Part shown: positions 1 to 4,518 of the stretch, one piece after another
How positions within the stretch are numbered: the first letter of the stretch is position 1
Layout: the number at the start of each line of letters is the position of its first letter
DNA from: Armatimonadota bacterium
GTDB taxonomy: Bacteria; Armatimonadota; Fimbriimonadia; Fimbriimonadales; ATM1
Assembly (NCBI GenBank): GCA_013816225.1
Contig: JACDEQ010000155.1
Span: 1-5,547, forward strand
Reading direction: 5' to 3'
Length of the DNA: 5,547 nt
Notes under the pieces: model-generated
Database searches by the model: none
The model's input: the letters and a program-made list of their open reading frames with translations, nothing else
Told to the model about the DNA's origin: nothing
Translations under genes and position numbers: made by a program

Positions 1-515
1 ACGCCGGCCACGGACTGCAGGGCCTGTTCCTGGATGCACAGCTGGACGAGGCGCTGGCCATGGTTCAGCTGGACGTCGCGAGCCTGACTGCGGTCGCCCA
101 TCTCTTTGCTCAAGACATGCGGACACGAGGACGCGGGAAGATCCTGCTCGTCGCCAGTATGCTAGCCTATCTGGGCGTGGAGAACTTCGCGGTCTATTCG
201 GCCGCCAAGGCCTACGTGTTGCGTCTGGGTGAGGCCCTCCATCGCGAACTCAAGCGCGATGGCGTCACGGTTACGGTGCTTTGCCCGGGCATGTCGAACA
301 CCGGATTCGCCAAAGCGGCGCAACAGAAGATCACGCCCGGGTTGAAGCTGATGATGATGCAGCCGGCGCCCGTGGTGCGCGCCGGTATCCGCGCGTTGCA
401 GGCCGGACGGATCAGCGTCGTGCCAGGCTGGGCCACTAAGGCCACTGTGATCTTTATGTGGGCAACGCCACGCTGGCTGCACCAAGCCATCTTCTCTCGC
501 ATCATGAACGGATGA
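1..515 (+). CDS. Short-chain dehydrogenase/reductase (SDR), C-terminal part, 5' end outside window
   Basis: An NAD(P)-dependent oxidoreductase of the classical SDR family with a Rossmann fold; the substrate cannot be told. The frame is open from the first base and enters at what would be the NAG motif (bases 1-2 fit the end of an Asn codon, followed by AGHG), so roughly the N-terminal third, with the cofactor-binding TGxxxGxG, lies outside. Seen here are the catalytic Ser (codon 156-158, in LLVAS), the YxxxK pair (Tyr 195-197 and Lys 207-209, in YSAAK), and the PG motif after the following strand (VLCPGMSNT), where the SDR fold contacts cofactor and substrate. The C-terminus is rich in Met, Trp and hydrophobic residues. 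The stop is TGA 513-515. An ATG at 60 is internal and should not be taken as the start. No downstream partner gene is close on the same strand. The family call is secure; the specific function is unknown. Confidence 0.93.
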   Translation, partial: AGHGLQGLFLDAQLDEALAMVQLDVASLTAVAHLFAQDMRTRGRGKILLVASMLAYLGVENFAVYSAAKAYVLRLGEALHRELKRDGVTVTVLCPGMSNTGFAKAAQQKITPGLKLMMMQPAPVVRAGIRALQAGRISVVPGWATKATVIFMWATPRWLHQAIFSRIMNG

Positions 516-689
516 GCCGCAACTTCAAGCGCTAACTCAGGGGCGTCGATCCGCTTGAATCGCTTCGGCTCTGGGATGGCAGGAGCAGCGAAGTCCCTTC
601 GTAGCGGCGGAGATTGCTCGTTACAGTTCACGCATGGCATTGCCACTTTGCGACGTTGGAGCCTGATCGTAGGCGGAAATGTCAGAAAA

Positions 690-718
690 GTTCTAAGCGC
701 GTACACTTCGGTGTACCA
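690..718 (+). repeat. 29-bp direct repeat, copy A, with TTCG hairpin
   Basis: This 29-bp stretch matches 1502-1530 with one mismatch by eye. Its core, 701-716, is GTACACTTCGGTGTAC: a perfect 6-bp inverted repeat around TTCG, which in RNA gives the very stable C(UUCG)G tetraloop. The identity also covers about 11 bp on the left (ending AAGCGC), so more than the hairpin is conserved. Five T residues follow at 723-727, six bases after the stem. It could therefore end SDR transcription, though the gap is longer than in a standard intrinsic terminator. It may instead be a dyad operator or a dispersed genomic repeat. Confidence 0.75.
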
Positions 719-727
719 CCTCTTTTT
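701..727 (+). terminator. Possible intrinsic terminator after the SDR gene
   Basis: A stem GTACAC/GTGTAC closed by TTCG is followed by CACCTC and then TTTTT. The stem is only 6 bp and not GC-rich, and the T-run starts six bases late. The other copy of the hairpin lacks a T-run. Termination is therefore a possible, not a demonstrated, role. Confidence 0.35.
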
Positions 728-785
728 GAACCTAGAATAGTCGTCACACCGGACGGGATTCGAATTTCAACCTCCTTCGTAAACC

Positions 786-805
786 TAACGCTACTTTCAG
801 CGTTA
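786..805. terminator. Small inverted repeat (hairpin) between convergent genes
   Basis: TAACGCT and AGCGTTA form a perfect 7-bp stem around a 6-base loop. It lies between the 3' ends of the SDR and DinB-like genes, where a bidirectional terminator would be expected. There is no T-run on either side, so a terminator role is weakly supported. Confidence 0.3.
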
Positions 806-911
806 CTGTTGACAATGACTTCATCATCCGAGCACGCTCACCGTTGTCGATGACCAATCGCGAGCTCATCTCCCGAGAGATCCTCCACCACCTTATCGCC
901 CACTCAGCCCA

Positions 912-1391
912 TCAGAAATGCACATCCTGATCGCCCCAGCATGTCTGTAGATAGTCGATCTGTGCGGCATGGGACATGGCATGCATTCCAGGCAGATTCA
1001 TCAGGAATGTCATCGGCATGGACCAGCCCAGCGAAGTATCAAGAGTGGTGCCGATCGCTTCCGGAGATAATGTATCGAGAGCCGCGATCACCTCATCCGT
1101 GTTCTGACGGAACAGACTCTCCATCTCGGCCCGTCTGGCTACCGCCTCTTCCGCAGCATTCAGTCGCGCCACGAACGCGGGAATGTCGTCAGTGGGGAGC
1201 TTCCGATCGCGGATCATCTTGGCGAAGGTGCCTGCGTAGAGTGCGGTGTGCGCAGCAATCCGGATGGCGCTCTTTGCAGTCGGCGACGGCGTCCAATTCA
1301 GCTTTTCGTCCGGTACAAACGAGAACGTCTTCAGGAATATCTCCATTCCACGCACTGCGCTCTCTTTGCACGATGCAATTAGGCTTTCCAT
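912..1391 (-). CDS. DinB/YfiT-like putative metal-dependent protein
   Basis: A 159-residue protein, the usual length for the DinB superfamily of four-helix-bundle proteins. Many members bind a divalent metal through three histidines; some are thiol-dependent enzymes, most are uncharacterised, and many are stress-associated. Three histidines sit where the family has them: His48 (in AAHTALYAG) and His137/His141 near the C-terminus (HAMSHAAQIDYLQ), followed by the typical tail ending GDQDVHF. No signal peptide or membrane segment is seen, so a cytoplasmic location is expected. The start ATG (1391-1389) is supported by a purine-rich GGAAGG eight bases upstream on the minus strand. The gene is divergent from the DUF1905 gene at 1620 and convergent with the SDR gene, and stands alone. 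Direct repeats at 690 and 1502 flank it. The family call is firm; substrate and role are unknown. Confidence 0.92.
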   Translation of the reverse strand: MESLIASCKESAVRGMEIFLKTFSFVPDEKLNWTPSPTAKSAIRIAAHTALYAGTFAKMIRDRKLPTDDIPAFVARLNAAEEAVARRAEMESLFRQNTDEVIAALDTLSPEAIGTTLDTSLGWSMPMTFLMNLPGMHAMSHAAQIDYLQTCWGDQDVHF

Positions 1392-1501
1392 CTTTGCTAC
1401 CTTCCGAATGGTTTCGATTCTGTTGTAGTCCGGTCGCGCGGCCGCTTAACGAAACCGATGACTTTGGACGATACCATCGATCTCAGACAAGACTCAATGC
1501 G

Positions 1502-1530
1502 GTTCCAAGCGCGTACACTTCGGTGTACCA
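1502..1530 (+). repeat. 29-bp direct repeat, copy B, with TTCG hairpin
   Basis: This is the second copy of the repeat at 690-718, in the same orientation, with one C/T difference in the left part. The dyad GTACACTTCGGTGTAC is at 1512-1527. There is no T-run here. It lies in the divergent intergenic region, about 90 bp upstream of the DUF1905 gene start and about 110 bp upstream of the DinB-like start. In this position an operator or mRNA-leader role is as likely as termination. Confidence 0.75.
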
Positions 1531-1619
1531 AACCATTTCGGATTTCGGATTGCCTTTGTGGCGCCGCGATGAGGACGGTTCGTCACCTGAATCGACGTAT
1601 CATAGAGTAACAAGCAAGA

Positions 1620-2180
1620 ATGGCCCAAACCGCTTCTAAGATCCGTTTCAAAGCGACACTGCACCGGCCGGCGGGAGCCGCGAAGGTTGGCTCTTGGACC
1701 TTTCTCACCCTGCCAAAGGACGCCAGTGAGAAGCTCCCCTCGCGGGCGATGACGTCGGTCGAGGGCACGATCAATGGCTTCTCATTTCAAGCCACGCTCG
1801 AGCCAGACGGCCAAGGGGGCCACTGGCTGAAAGTGGACCGGGAGCTGCGCGAGGCGGCGGGCGCAGAGGCAGGCGACGTCGTCACGCTGGAGATCGCGCC
1901 GGCGGAGGTCGAACCCGAGCCCGAGGTGCCGGCAGACCTGCGGAAGGCTCTCGCAGCCGCCGCCCCGAAAGCGCGGGAGACTTGGTCGGACATCACGCCC
2001 ATCGCGCGCCGAGATTGGATCCACTGGATCACCTCCGGCAAGCGGGCAGAGACTCGCGCGAAGCGGATCGACGTGGCCATGTCGAAACTCGCCGCCGGGA
2101 ATCGACGCGCTTGCTGCTTCGACCGGTCTGGGATGTATAGCAAAAGCATGAGCTGCCCCGTAGCCGATGACGAGTCATAG
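1620..2180 (+). CDS. DUF1905 / OmdA (YdeI-like) family protein, intact parental copy
   Basis: A 186-residue cytoplasmic-looking protein with two domains. Residues about 8-92 form a DUF1905 beta-barrel-like domain (KATLHRP, GSWTFLTLP, VEGTING, HWLKVDRELR, GDVVTLEI). After a Glu/Pro linker (VEPEPEVP), residues about 103-170 form the OmdA segment (bacteriocin-protection, YdeI or OmpD-associated), with the family signatures RRDWIHWI, KRAETRAKRI and RRACCFDR. YdeI in Enterobacteria is linked to resistance to antimicrobial peptides. Whether this soil-type homologue does the same is unknown; most DUF1905 proteins are uncharacterised. The ATG at 1620 is the first start in frame and begins the conserved domain directly; the ribosome site is weak. 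A TATCAT at 1598-1603 may be a -10 box. The 3' part of this gene recurs three times downstream (2833, 3541, 4519), always without the N-terminal domain. Confidence 0.92.
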   Translation: MAQTASKIRFKATLHRPAGAAKVGSWTFLTLPKDASEKLPSRAMTSVEGTINGFSFQATLEPDGQGGHWLKVDRELREAAGAEAGDVVTLEIAPAEVEPEPEVPADLRKALAAAAPKARETWSDITPIARRDWIHWITSGKRAETRAKRIDVAMSKLAAGNRRACCFDRSGMYSKSMSCPVADDES

Positions 2181-2199
2181 GACACCAGGAGCTAAAGAG
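1908..2199 (+). repeat. Parental 3'-end segment of the four-copy repeat family
   Basis: This segment covers codon 97 to the stop of the YdeI-like gene plus up to 19 bp beyond it. Copies are at 2833-2992, 3541-3809 and 4519-4800, all on the + strand. The 3' limit is nearly the same in all (copies 1 and 2 agree through GAGCTAAAGAG; copy 4 agrees to GGAGCT), while the 5' limits differ. Similarity continuing past the stop codon shows that these are DNA-level copies of this gene's tail and not independent homologous genes. Confidence 0.9.
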
Positions 2200-2201
2200 G
2201 G

Positions 2202-2290
2202 CTACAGGGGAGCGATAACCCGGTGGGCCAATTCCTCGGCGGTAGTGTCGGTAACGCCGGCGCCGTAGGAGGCAACTGGCGGCGGCGCCC
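2202..2290 (-). pseudogene. Possible C-terminal gene remnant, unrecognised
   Basis: Read on the minus strand, this stretch gives a protein-like tail (PVASYGAGVTDTTAEELAHR, then VIAPL and a stop). It has the balanced composition of real coding sequence, but there is no plausible N-terminal part upstream. It may be the leftover end of a gene cut when the downstream toxin-antitoxin unit arrived. I do not recognise the family, and it may be chance. Confidence 0.2.
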
Positions 2291-2296
2291 GCATTG

Positions 2297-2302
2297 TAGA
2301 AT
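2297..2302 (+). promoter_or_regulatory. Candidate -10 box of the first toxin-antitoxin operon
   Basis: TAGAAT lies exactly six bases before the antitoxin ATG at 2309. A -10 at this distance would start transcription at or next to the A of the ATG, giving a leaderless mRNA. No clear -35 is seen and there is no good Shine-Dalgarno sequence. The hicB gene has the same arrangement (4006-4011). Confidence 0.35.
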
Positions 2303-2308
2303 AGCTCC

Positions 2309-2509
2309 ATGACCCGAATCGAAGCCATCGAAGCGGAAATCGAAAAGCTCTCCCCTGAAGAAGTGGCTCAGCTTCGCGACTGGCTGCTCGCCCGAGACGC
2401 TGCGGCTTGGGATCGTCAAATCGAGAGAGATGCAAAGTCCGGCAAGCTCGACAAGCTCTTCACAAAATCCAACCAAGACCATCGCGAGGGACGCTCCACG
2501 GAGCTTTGA
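2309..2509 (+). CDS. Small antitoxin-like protein (addiction module component)
   Basis: A 66-residue, charged, probably helical protein. The N-terminal part (TRIEAIEAEIEKLSPEEVAQ) and the following LRDWLLARD, then WDRQIERDAKSGKLDKLF, match the layout of small antitoxins found just before RelE/ParE-like toxins: an N-terminal helical dimerisation region followed by an intrinsically flexible toxin-binding C-terminus with a WDRQIxxDxxxGKLD motif. The expected role is to bind and neutralise the toxin encoded next and probably to repress the operon. Its stop TGA (2507-2509) overlaps the toxin's TTG start by two bases, so the two are co-transcribed and probably translationally coupled. It is the first gene after the parental YdeI-like gene tail. 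The antitoxin call rests on family resemblance and on the partner gene. Confidence 0.8.
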   Translation: MTRIEAIEAEIEKLSPEEVAQLRDWLLARDAAAWDRQIERDAKSGKLDKLFTKSNQDHREGRSTEL

Positions 2510-2760
2510 AGCATTACACGAGCCCCGACTCCTGGGCGCTGTTCAACCAACTGTCGGAGGAAGTGCAGGCGCTCGCGAGGGCAAACTTCGAACTGCTGAA
2601 AGCCGATCCGCGACATCCATCCCTGCATTTCAAGAAGGCGGCGGCCTATTGGTCCGCACGGGTTGGTCTGAACTATCGCGTATTGGGCAAGGAAGTCGAG
2701 GGAGGAATCCTATGGGGCTGGATCGGTAGTCATAGTGAGTACGAGCGCCAGTTGCGCTAA
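2506..2760 (+). CDS. RelE/ParE-like toxin of a type II toxin-antitoxin system
   Basis: An 84-residue protein read from the TTG at 2506, which overlaps the antitoxin stop. Longer readings from upstream ATGs would run through the antitoxin gene in another frame and are unlikely. The sequence begins KHYTSPDSWALF, carries LKADPRHPSLHFKK and WSARVGLNYRVL, and ends WIGSHSEYERQLR. This is the strand order and tail of the RelE/ParE-fold mini-toxins annotated next to such antitoxins. RelE members cut ribosome-bound mRNA and ParE members poison DNA gyrase; which applies here cannot be told. Basic residues and the conserved Arg/His near the end fit a nucleic-acid or ribosome contact. A GGAG lies only two bases before TTG, so coupling to antitoxin translation is more likely than independent initiation. 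No frame damage is seen. Confidence 0.82.
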   Translation: MKHYTSPDSWALFNQLSEEVQALARANFELLKADPRHPSLHFKKAAAYWSARVGLNYRVLGKEVEGGILWGWIGSHSEYERQLR

Positions 2761-2797
2761 CCTAACGTCAGGTGCTGAAGTAGGCCTGGACCTTGCT

Positions 2798-2809
2798 GGG
2801 GTCGGACCC
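2798..2809. repeat. GGGGTCGGACCC palindromic motif
   Basis: A short inverted repeat (GGGTC/GACCC around one G) in the spacer between the toxin gene and repeat copy 2. Motifs of this type occur as dispersed palindromic units in many bacterial intergenic regions. Only one occurrence was seen here, so membership in a repeat family is unproven. Confidence 0.3.
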
Positions 2810-2832
2810 TATTTCGCCTTTCGTGGACACGC

Positions 2833-2992
2833 GCGGGCGGAGACCCGCGCGAAGCGGATCGACGTGGCCATTTCGAAGCTCGCCGCCGGGAAGCGACGCG
2901 CTTGCTGCTTCGACCGGTCTGGGATGTATTGCAAAAGCCTGAGCTGCTCCGTAGCCGATGACAGAGTCATAGGACACCAGGAGCTAAAAGAG
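2833..2992 (+). pseudogene. YdeI-like gene tail, copy 2 (5'-truncated)
   Basis: This copy corresponds to about 2042-2199 of the parental gene (codon 142 to beyond the stop). By eye it has about eight substitutions and two one-base insertions over 160 bp, so it is roughly 94% identical. It keeps the ETRAKRI and RRACCFDRSGMY signatures in one open frame. One insertion just before the old stop (GATGACAGAGTC) shifts the frame so that the parental TAG is bypassed. No start codon or N-terminal domain is attached, so this is a non-functional fragment. It follows the first toxin-antitoxin pair, and its similarity to the parent stops at the same 3' boundary. Confidence 0.88.
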
Positions 2993-3082
2993 AGTTAAGG
3001 CCTTAGCAGAATAGACAAACGCGGCGAAGAGCCGTGATTTTGCTTGATGGGTAATGTGCAGCCCGCCCTGTTCTCGGGAATA

Positions 3083-3123
3083 GGCTAATAAGCCATCCAT
3101 TCGTCTCAATAATTGAATTATTG
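3083..3123. repeat. AT-rich palindrome and small hairpin downstream of the membrane-protein gene
   Basis: CAATAATTGAATTATTG (3107-3123) is an 8-bp perfect inverted repeat around a single base. A smaller hairpin, GGCT-AATA-AGCC, sits at 3083-3094. The AT-rich dyad is unusual in this GC-rich window. It lies just past the 3' end of the minus-strand gene at 3156, so a termination role or a protein-binding site is possible; there is no flanking T-run. Confidence 0.4.
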
Positions 3124-3155
3124 GGCTTCGGGGATGTGTGCGGGGGCGACTACCC

Positions 3156-3488
3156 TTACCGCCGTGGCGCTCGTGCATGGACGATTCCCGCAACCGAGCA
3201 GGCAAGCGCGGCTATTGCGGCGCACGTGATTACCCCAGCCGGCCAGAGGGCCGGGGCTTTCACTAGTTTGAGGCCGAAGAACACTATATCCAGACCGGCG
3301 ACGGTTGCGCAAACCAAGTAGCCGACCTTCTGCCTGCTTCCCGCGATCGCCACGCCAAGGAGCACTATCCCCCCAAATCCGACGTTCCAAACGAGCCATG
3401 GCAATTTGGCGTTGGCCATGTATCCTTCAATGCCGTCGGCAATGTCGAGCAAGCCATAGAGAGCGATCACGCCCCTCAGCGGGACCAT
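3156..3488 (-). CDS. Small four-helix membrane protein, unrecognised
   Basis: A 110-residue hydrophobic protein read on the minus strand from the ATG at 3488-3486. Four likely membrane segments are visible: residues about 4-22 (weaker, with two acidic residues), 30-50 (LPWLVWNVGFGGIVLLGVAI), 56-76 and 83-103, followed by a basic tail (HARAPRR) that would face the cytoplasm. The frame remains open upstream into repeat copy 3, so the true N-terminus is uncertain and the gene may have been cut by that copy. No clear ribosome site precedes the ATG. It lies between tail copies 2 and 3, opposite in direction to every other gene in the series. I do not recognise a family. The hydrophobic pattern and absence of stops argue that it is, or was, a real gene. 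Confidence 0.6.
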   Translation of the reverse strand: MVPLRGVIALYGLLDIADGIEGYMANAKLPWLVWNVGFGGIVLLGVAIAGSRQKVGYLVCATVAGLDIVFFGLKLVKAPALWPAGVITCAAIAALACSVAGIVHARAPRR

Positions 3489-3540
3489 GGGGCAAAGTTT
3501 ACCAAGTGCGTTGGCGACCCCATCGTCATCGGCGCCCCAA

Positions 3541-3809
3541 GATGCCGCCGACCTGCGTAAGGCTCTCACAGTCCCTCCCCGAAAGCGCGGACGGCGTGGT
3601 CGGGCATCACTCCCATCGCGCGCCGAGATTGGATCCACTGGATCCCTCCGGGAAGCGGGCAGAGGCGCGCGCGAAGCGGCTCGAGGTTGCCCGGTCGAAG
3701 CTCGCCGCCGGGAAGCGACGCGCTTGCTGCTTCGATCGGTCTGGGATGTATAGTAAAAGCATGAGCTGCCCCGTGGCCGATGGCGAGTCAAATGACACCA
3801 GCGCTAAAG
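3541..3809 (+). pseudogene. YdeI-like gene tail, copy 3 (5'-truncated, frameshifted)
   Basis: This copy corresponds to about codon 104 of the parental gene through to GCTAAAG beyond its stop. The first half reads AADLRKAL in one frame and the second half ARAKRLEVARSKLAAGKRRA in another, so at least one indel separates them. The region after the stop is also more changed (TCAAATGACACCAGCGCT). It is the most diverged copy and presumably the oldest, or one under no selection. It has no start codon and is non-functional. It separates the membrane-protein gene from the DUF433/hicBA unit. Confidence 0.87.
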
Positions 3810-3881
3810 TTGAGGGCAACTGGACGGGGAGACAGTTGAAGGGAGTGTTGAACCACCGAACCGCCGTATAAGGGGAATCCC

Positions 3882-3997
3882 ATGGCGAAGGAACTGCTGT
3901 GCAAAGCCGCTTATCGGTTGATCCAAAAGTGATGTGCGGGGTGCCCGTTTTCGCCGGAGCCCGCGTGCCGATTTTGACGAGTGCCTTGCCGGCGTGA
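3882..3997 (+). pseudogene. Broken DUF433 (VapB-like antitoxin) gene remnant
   Basis: An AGGGGA ribosome site precedes an ATG at 3882. The opening MAKELL is in one frame. After a shift, the next frame reads RLSVDPKVMCGVPVFAGARV followed by PI, which matches the DUF433 N-terminal signature (xIxxDPxVMxGxPVFxGTRVP). A second shift may follow, since the third frame continues DFDECLAGV, resembling the next DUF433 helix (LFDYLxxG). The usual DUF433 protein is about 75-110 residues, so only the first half survives. DUF433 proteins are usually antitoxins paired with PIN-like DUF5615 toxins; no such toxin is present here. The hicB gene follows immediately, as if the second half was replaced by the hicBA unit. 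A TATAAG at 3867-3872 may be an old -10 box. Confidence 0.65.
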
Positions 3998-4005
3998 TTC
4001 ATGCC

Positions 4006-4011
4006 TATAAT
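4006..4011 (+). promoter_or_regulatory. Consensus -10 box of the hicBA operon
   Basis: A perfect TATAAT ends six bases before the hicB ATG at 4018, so transcription would begin at or near the ATG itself. No -35 at the ideal 17-bp spacing is evident; TTGACG lies at 3974-3979 with 26 bp between. The hexamer sits inside the degraded DUF433 remnant. Confidence 0.4.
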
Positions 4012-4017
4012 AAAGAG

Positions 4018-4245
4018 ATGAAGCAAATGCGTCGCCTTACTGCGTTGATCGAGCGAGAGGACGACATGTGCGTTTCGCTCTGCCCCGAGCTCGATATCGC
4101 CAGCCAAGGGGCGACAATCGAGGAAGCGCTCGCGAACCTCAAAGAGGCGCTGACTCTCTTCTTCCAATCCGCCGACCCATCCGAAATCGCGGGGAGGCTC
4201 CACGGCGAAATCTTTGTCACGAGCGTCGAGGTCGCGGTTGGGTAG
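4018..4245 (+). CDS. hicB: HicB-family antitoxin
   Basis: A 75-residue protein with the partial RNase H-like HicB fold. The recognisable order is RRLTALIEREDDMCVSLCPE, then LDIASQGATIEEALANLKEAL, then a short C-terminal strand ending FVTSVEVAVG. HicB binds and blocks the HicA mRNA interferase and often represses the operon. No C-terminal ribbon-helix-helix or HTH domain is present, so this is the short form and autorepression would need another surface. The start is uncertain: ATG 4018 sits six bases after a perfect TATAAT, ATG 4027 starts directly at the conserved RRLTALIE, and the frame is open upstream to 3934 because it runs into the DUF433 remnant. Its stop overlaps the hicA start by eight bases, so the antitoxin-first order and coupling are clear. 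Confidence 0.88.
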   Translation: MKQMRRLTALIEREDDMCVSLCPELDIASQGATIEEALANLKEALTLFFQSADPSEIAGRLHGEIFVTSVEVAVG

Positions 4246-4459
4246 GCTCCGGCGCCTTTCTGGGAAAGAGTGCTGCGAGATATTGCGACGAAGCGGATTT
4301 CAGGAAGTGCGTTCGGAAGGGAGCCACATCATCATGCAGCGACGGGCCGACGACACGACCATCACCGTCCCTGTTCCCAACCATCGCGAGCTTAAGATCG
4401 GCACTTTGGCTAGTATCGTCCGTCAGAGCCGACTTCCGCGCTCCGAGTTTGAGAGCTAA
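4238..4459 (+). CDS. hicA: HicA-family mRNA interferase toxin
   Basis: A 73-residue toxin with a double-stranded RNA-binding-like fold that cleaves mRNA and tmRNA when free of HicB. The TTG at 4238 is chosen because it yields the usual HicA opening (GRLRRLSGKECCEILRRSGF) and has GAGG at 4228-4231, six bases upstream; a TTG at 4214 would add eight residues not typical of the family. The catalytic His is His30 in EGSHIIMQ, followed by TITVPVPNHRELKIGTLASI and a closing helix (VRQSRLPRSEFES). Residues expected for activity are present and there is no frame damage, so the toxin is probably functional. It is translated from the same message as hicB with an eight-base overlap. About 60 bp downstream, tail copy 4 begins. 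Confidence 0.9.
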   Translation: MGRLRRLSGKECCEILRRSGFQEVRSEGSHIIMQRRADDTTITVPVPNHRELKIGTLASIVRQSRLPRSEFES

Positions 4460-4518
4460 TTTGATTGACCTTAGCCCCGAAGGTGGCCACGATATGGCAG
4501 GATTATGAAACAACGGCA

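Larger units (their letters stand above)
516..911. other. Gene-free stretch between two convergent genes
   Basis: This stretch of about 400 bp lies between the SDR gene (+) and the DinB-like gene (-), whose 3' ends face each other. I see no convincing gene; the open frames here lack recognisable protein character. It holds repeat copy A with its TTCG-loop hairpin (690-718) and a second hairpin at 786-805. Either could help terminate transcription arriving from the two sides. Confidence 0.6.

Noticed and set aside
212..706. 164-codon minus-strand open frame over the SDR 3' end
   Set aside because: It is a shadow of the SDR gene, which has the Ser and YxxxK catalytic motifs.
745..806. Possible tRNA-like remnant on the minus strand (GATTCGAAT next to an acceptor-like stretch)
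   Set aside because: The T-arm stem does not pair, and no complete cloverleaf or anticodon arm can be drawn.
941..1639. 232-codon + strand open frame
   Set aside because: It is the antisense shadow of the DinB-like gene, whose minus-strand frame has clear family motifs and a ribosome site. The + frame reads as low-quality Ser/Arg-rich protein.
2160..2210. Integron attC-type recombination site at the ends of the gene tails
   Set aside because: I found no paired GTTRRRY/RYYYAAC core sites at the ends of the four copies, and no integron integrase is present.
2735..2998. 87-codon open frame that includes tail copy 2
   Set aside because: It starts inside the toxin gene and runs through spacer into a truncated fragment. 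There is no ribosome site and no conserved N-terminus, so it is treated as a pseudogene fragment.
4068..4508. 146-codon open frame overlapping hicB and hicA
   Set aside because: It is out of frame with both recognised genes and rich in Arg/Pro/Ser, a shadow frame.
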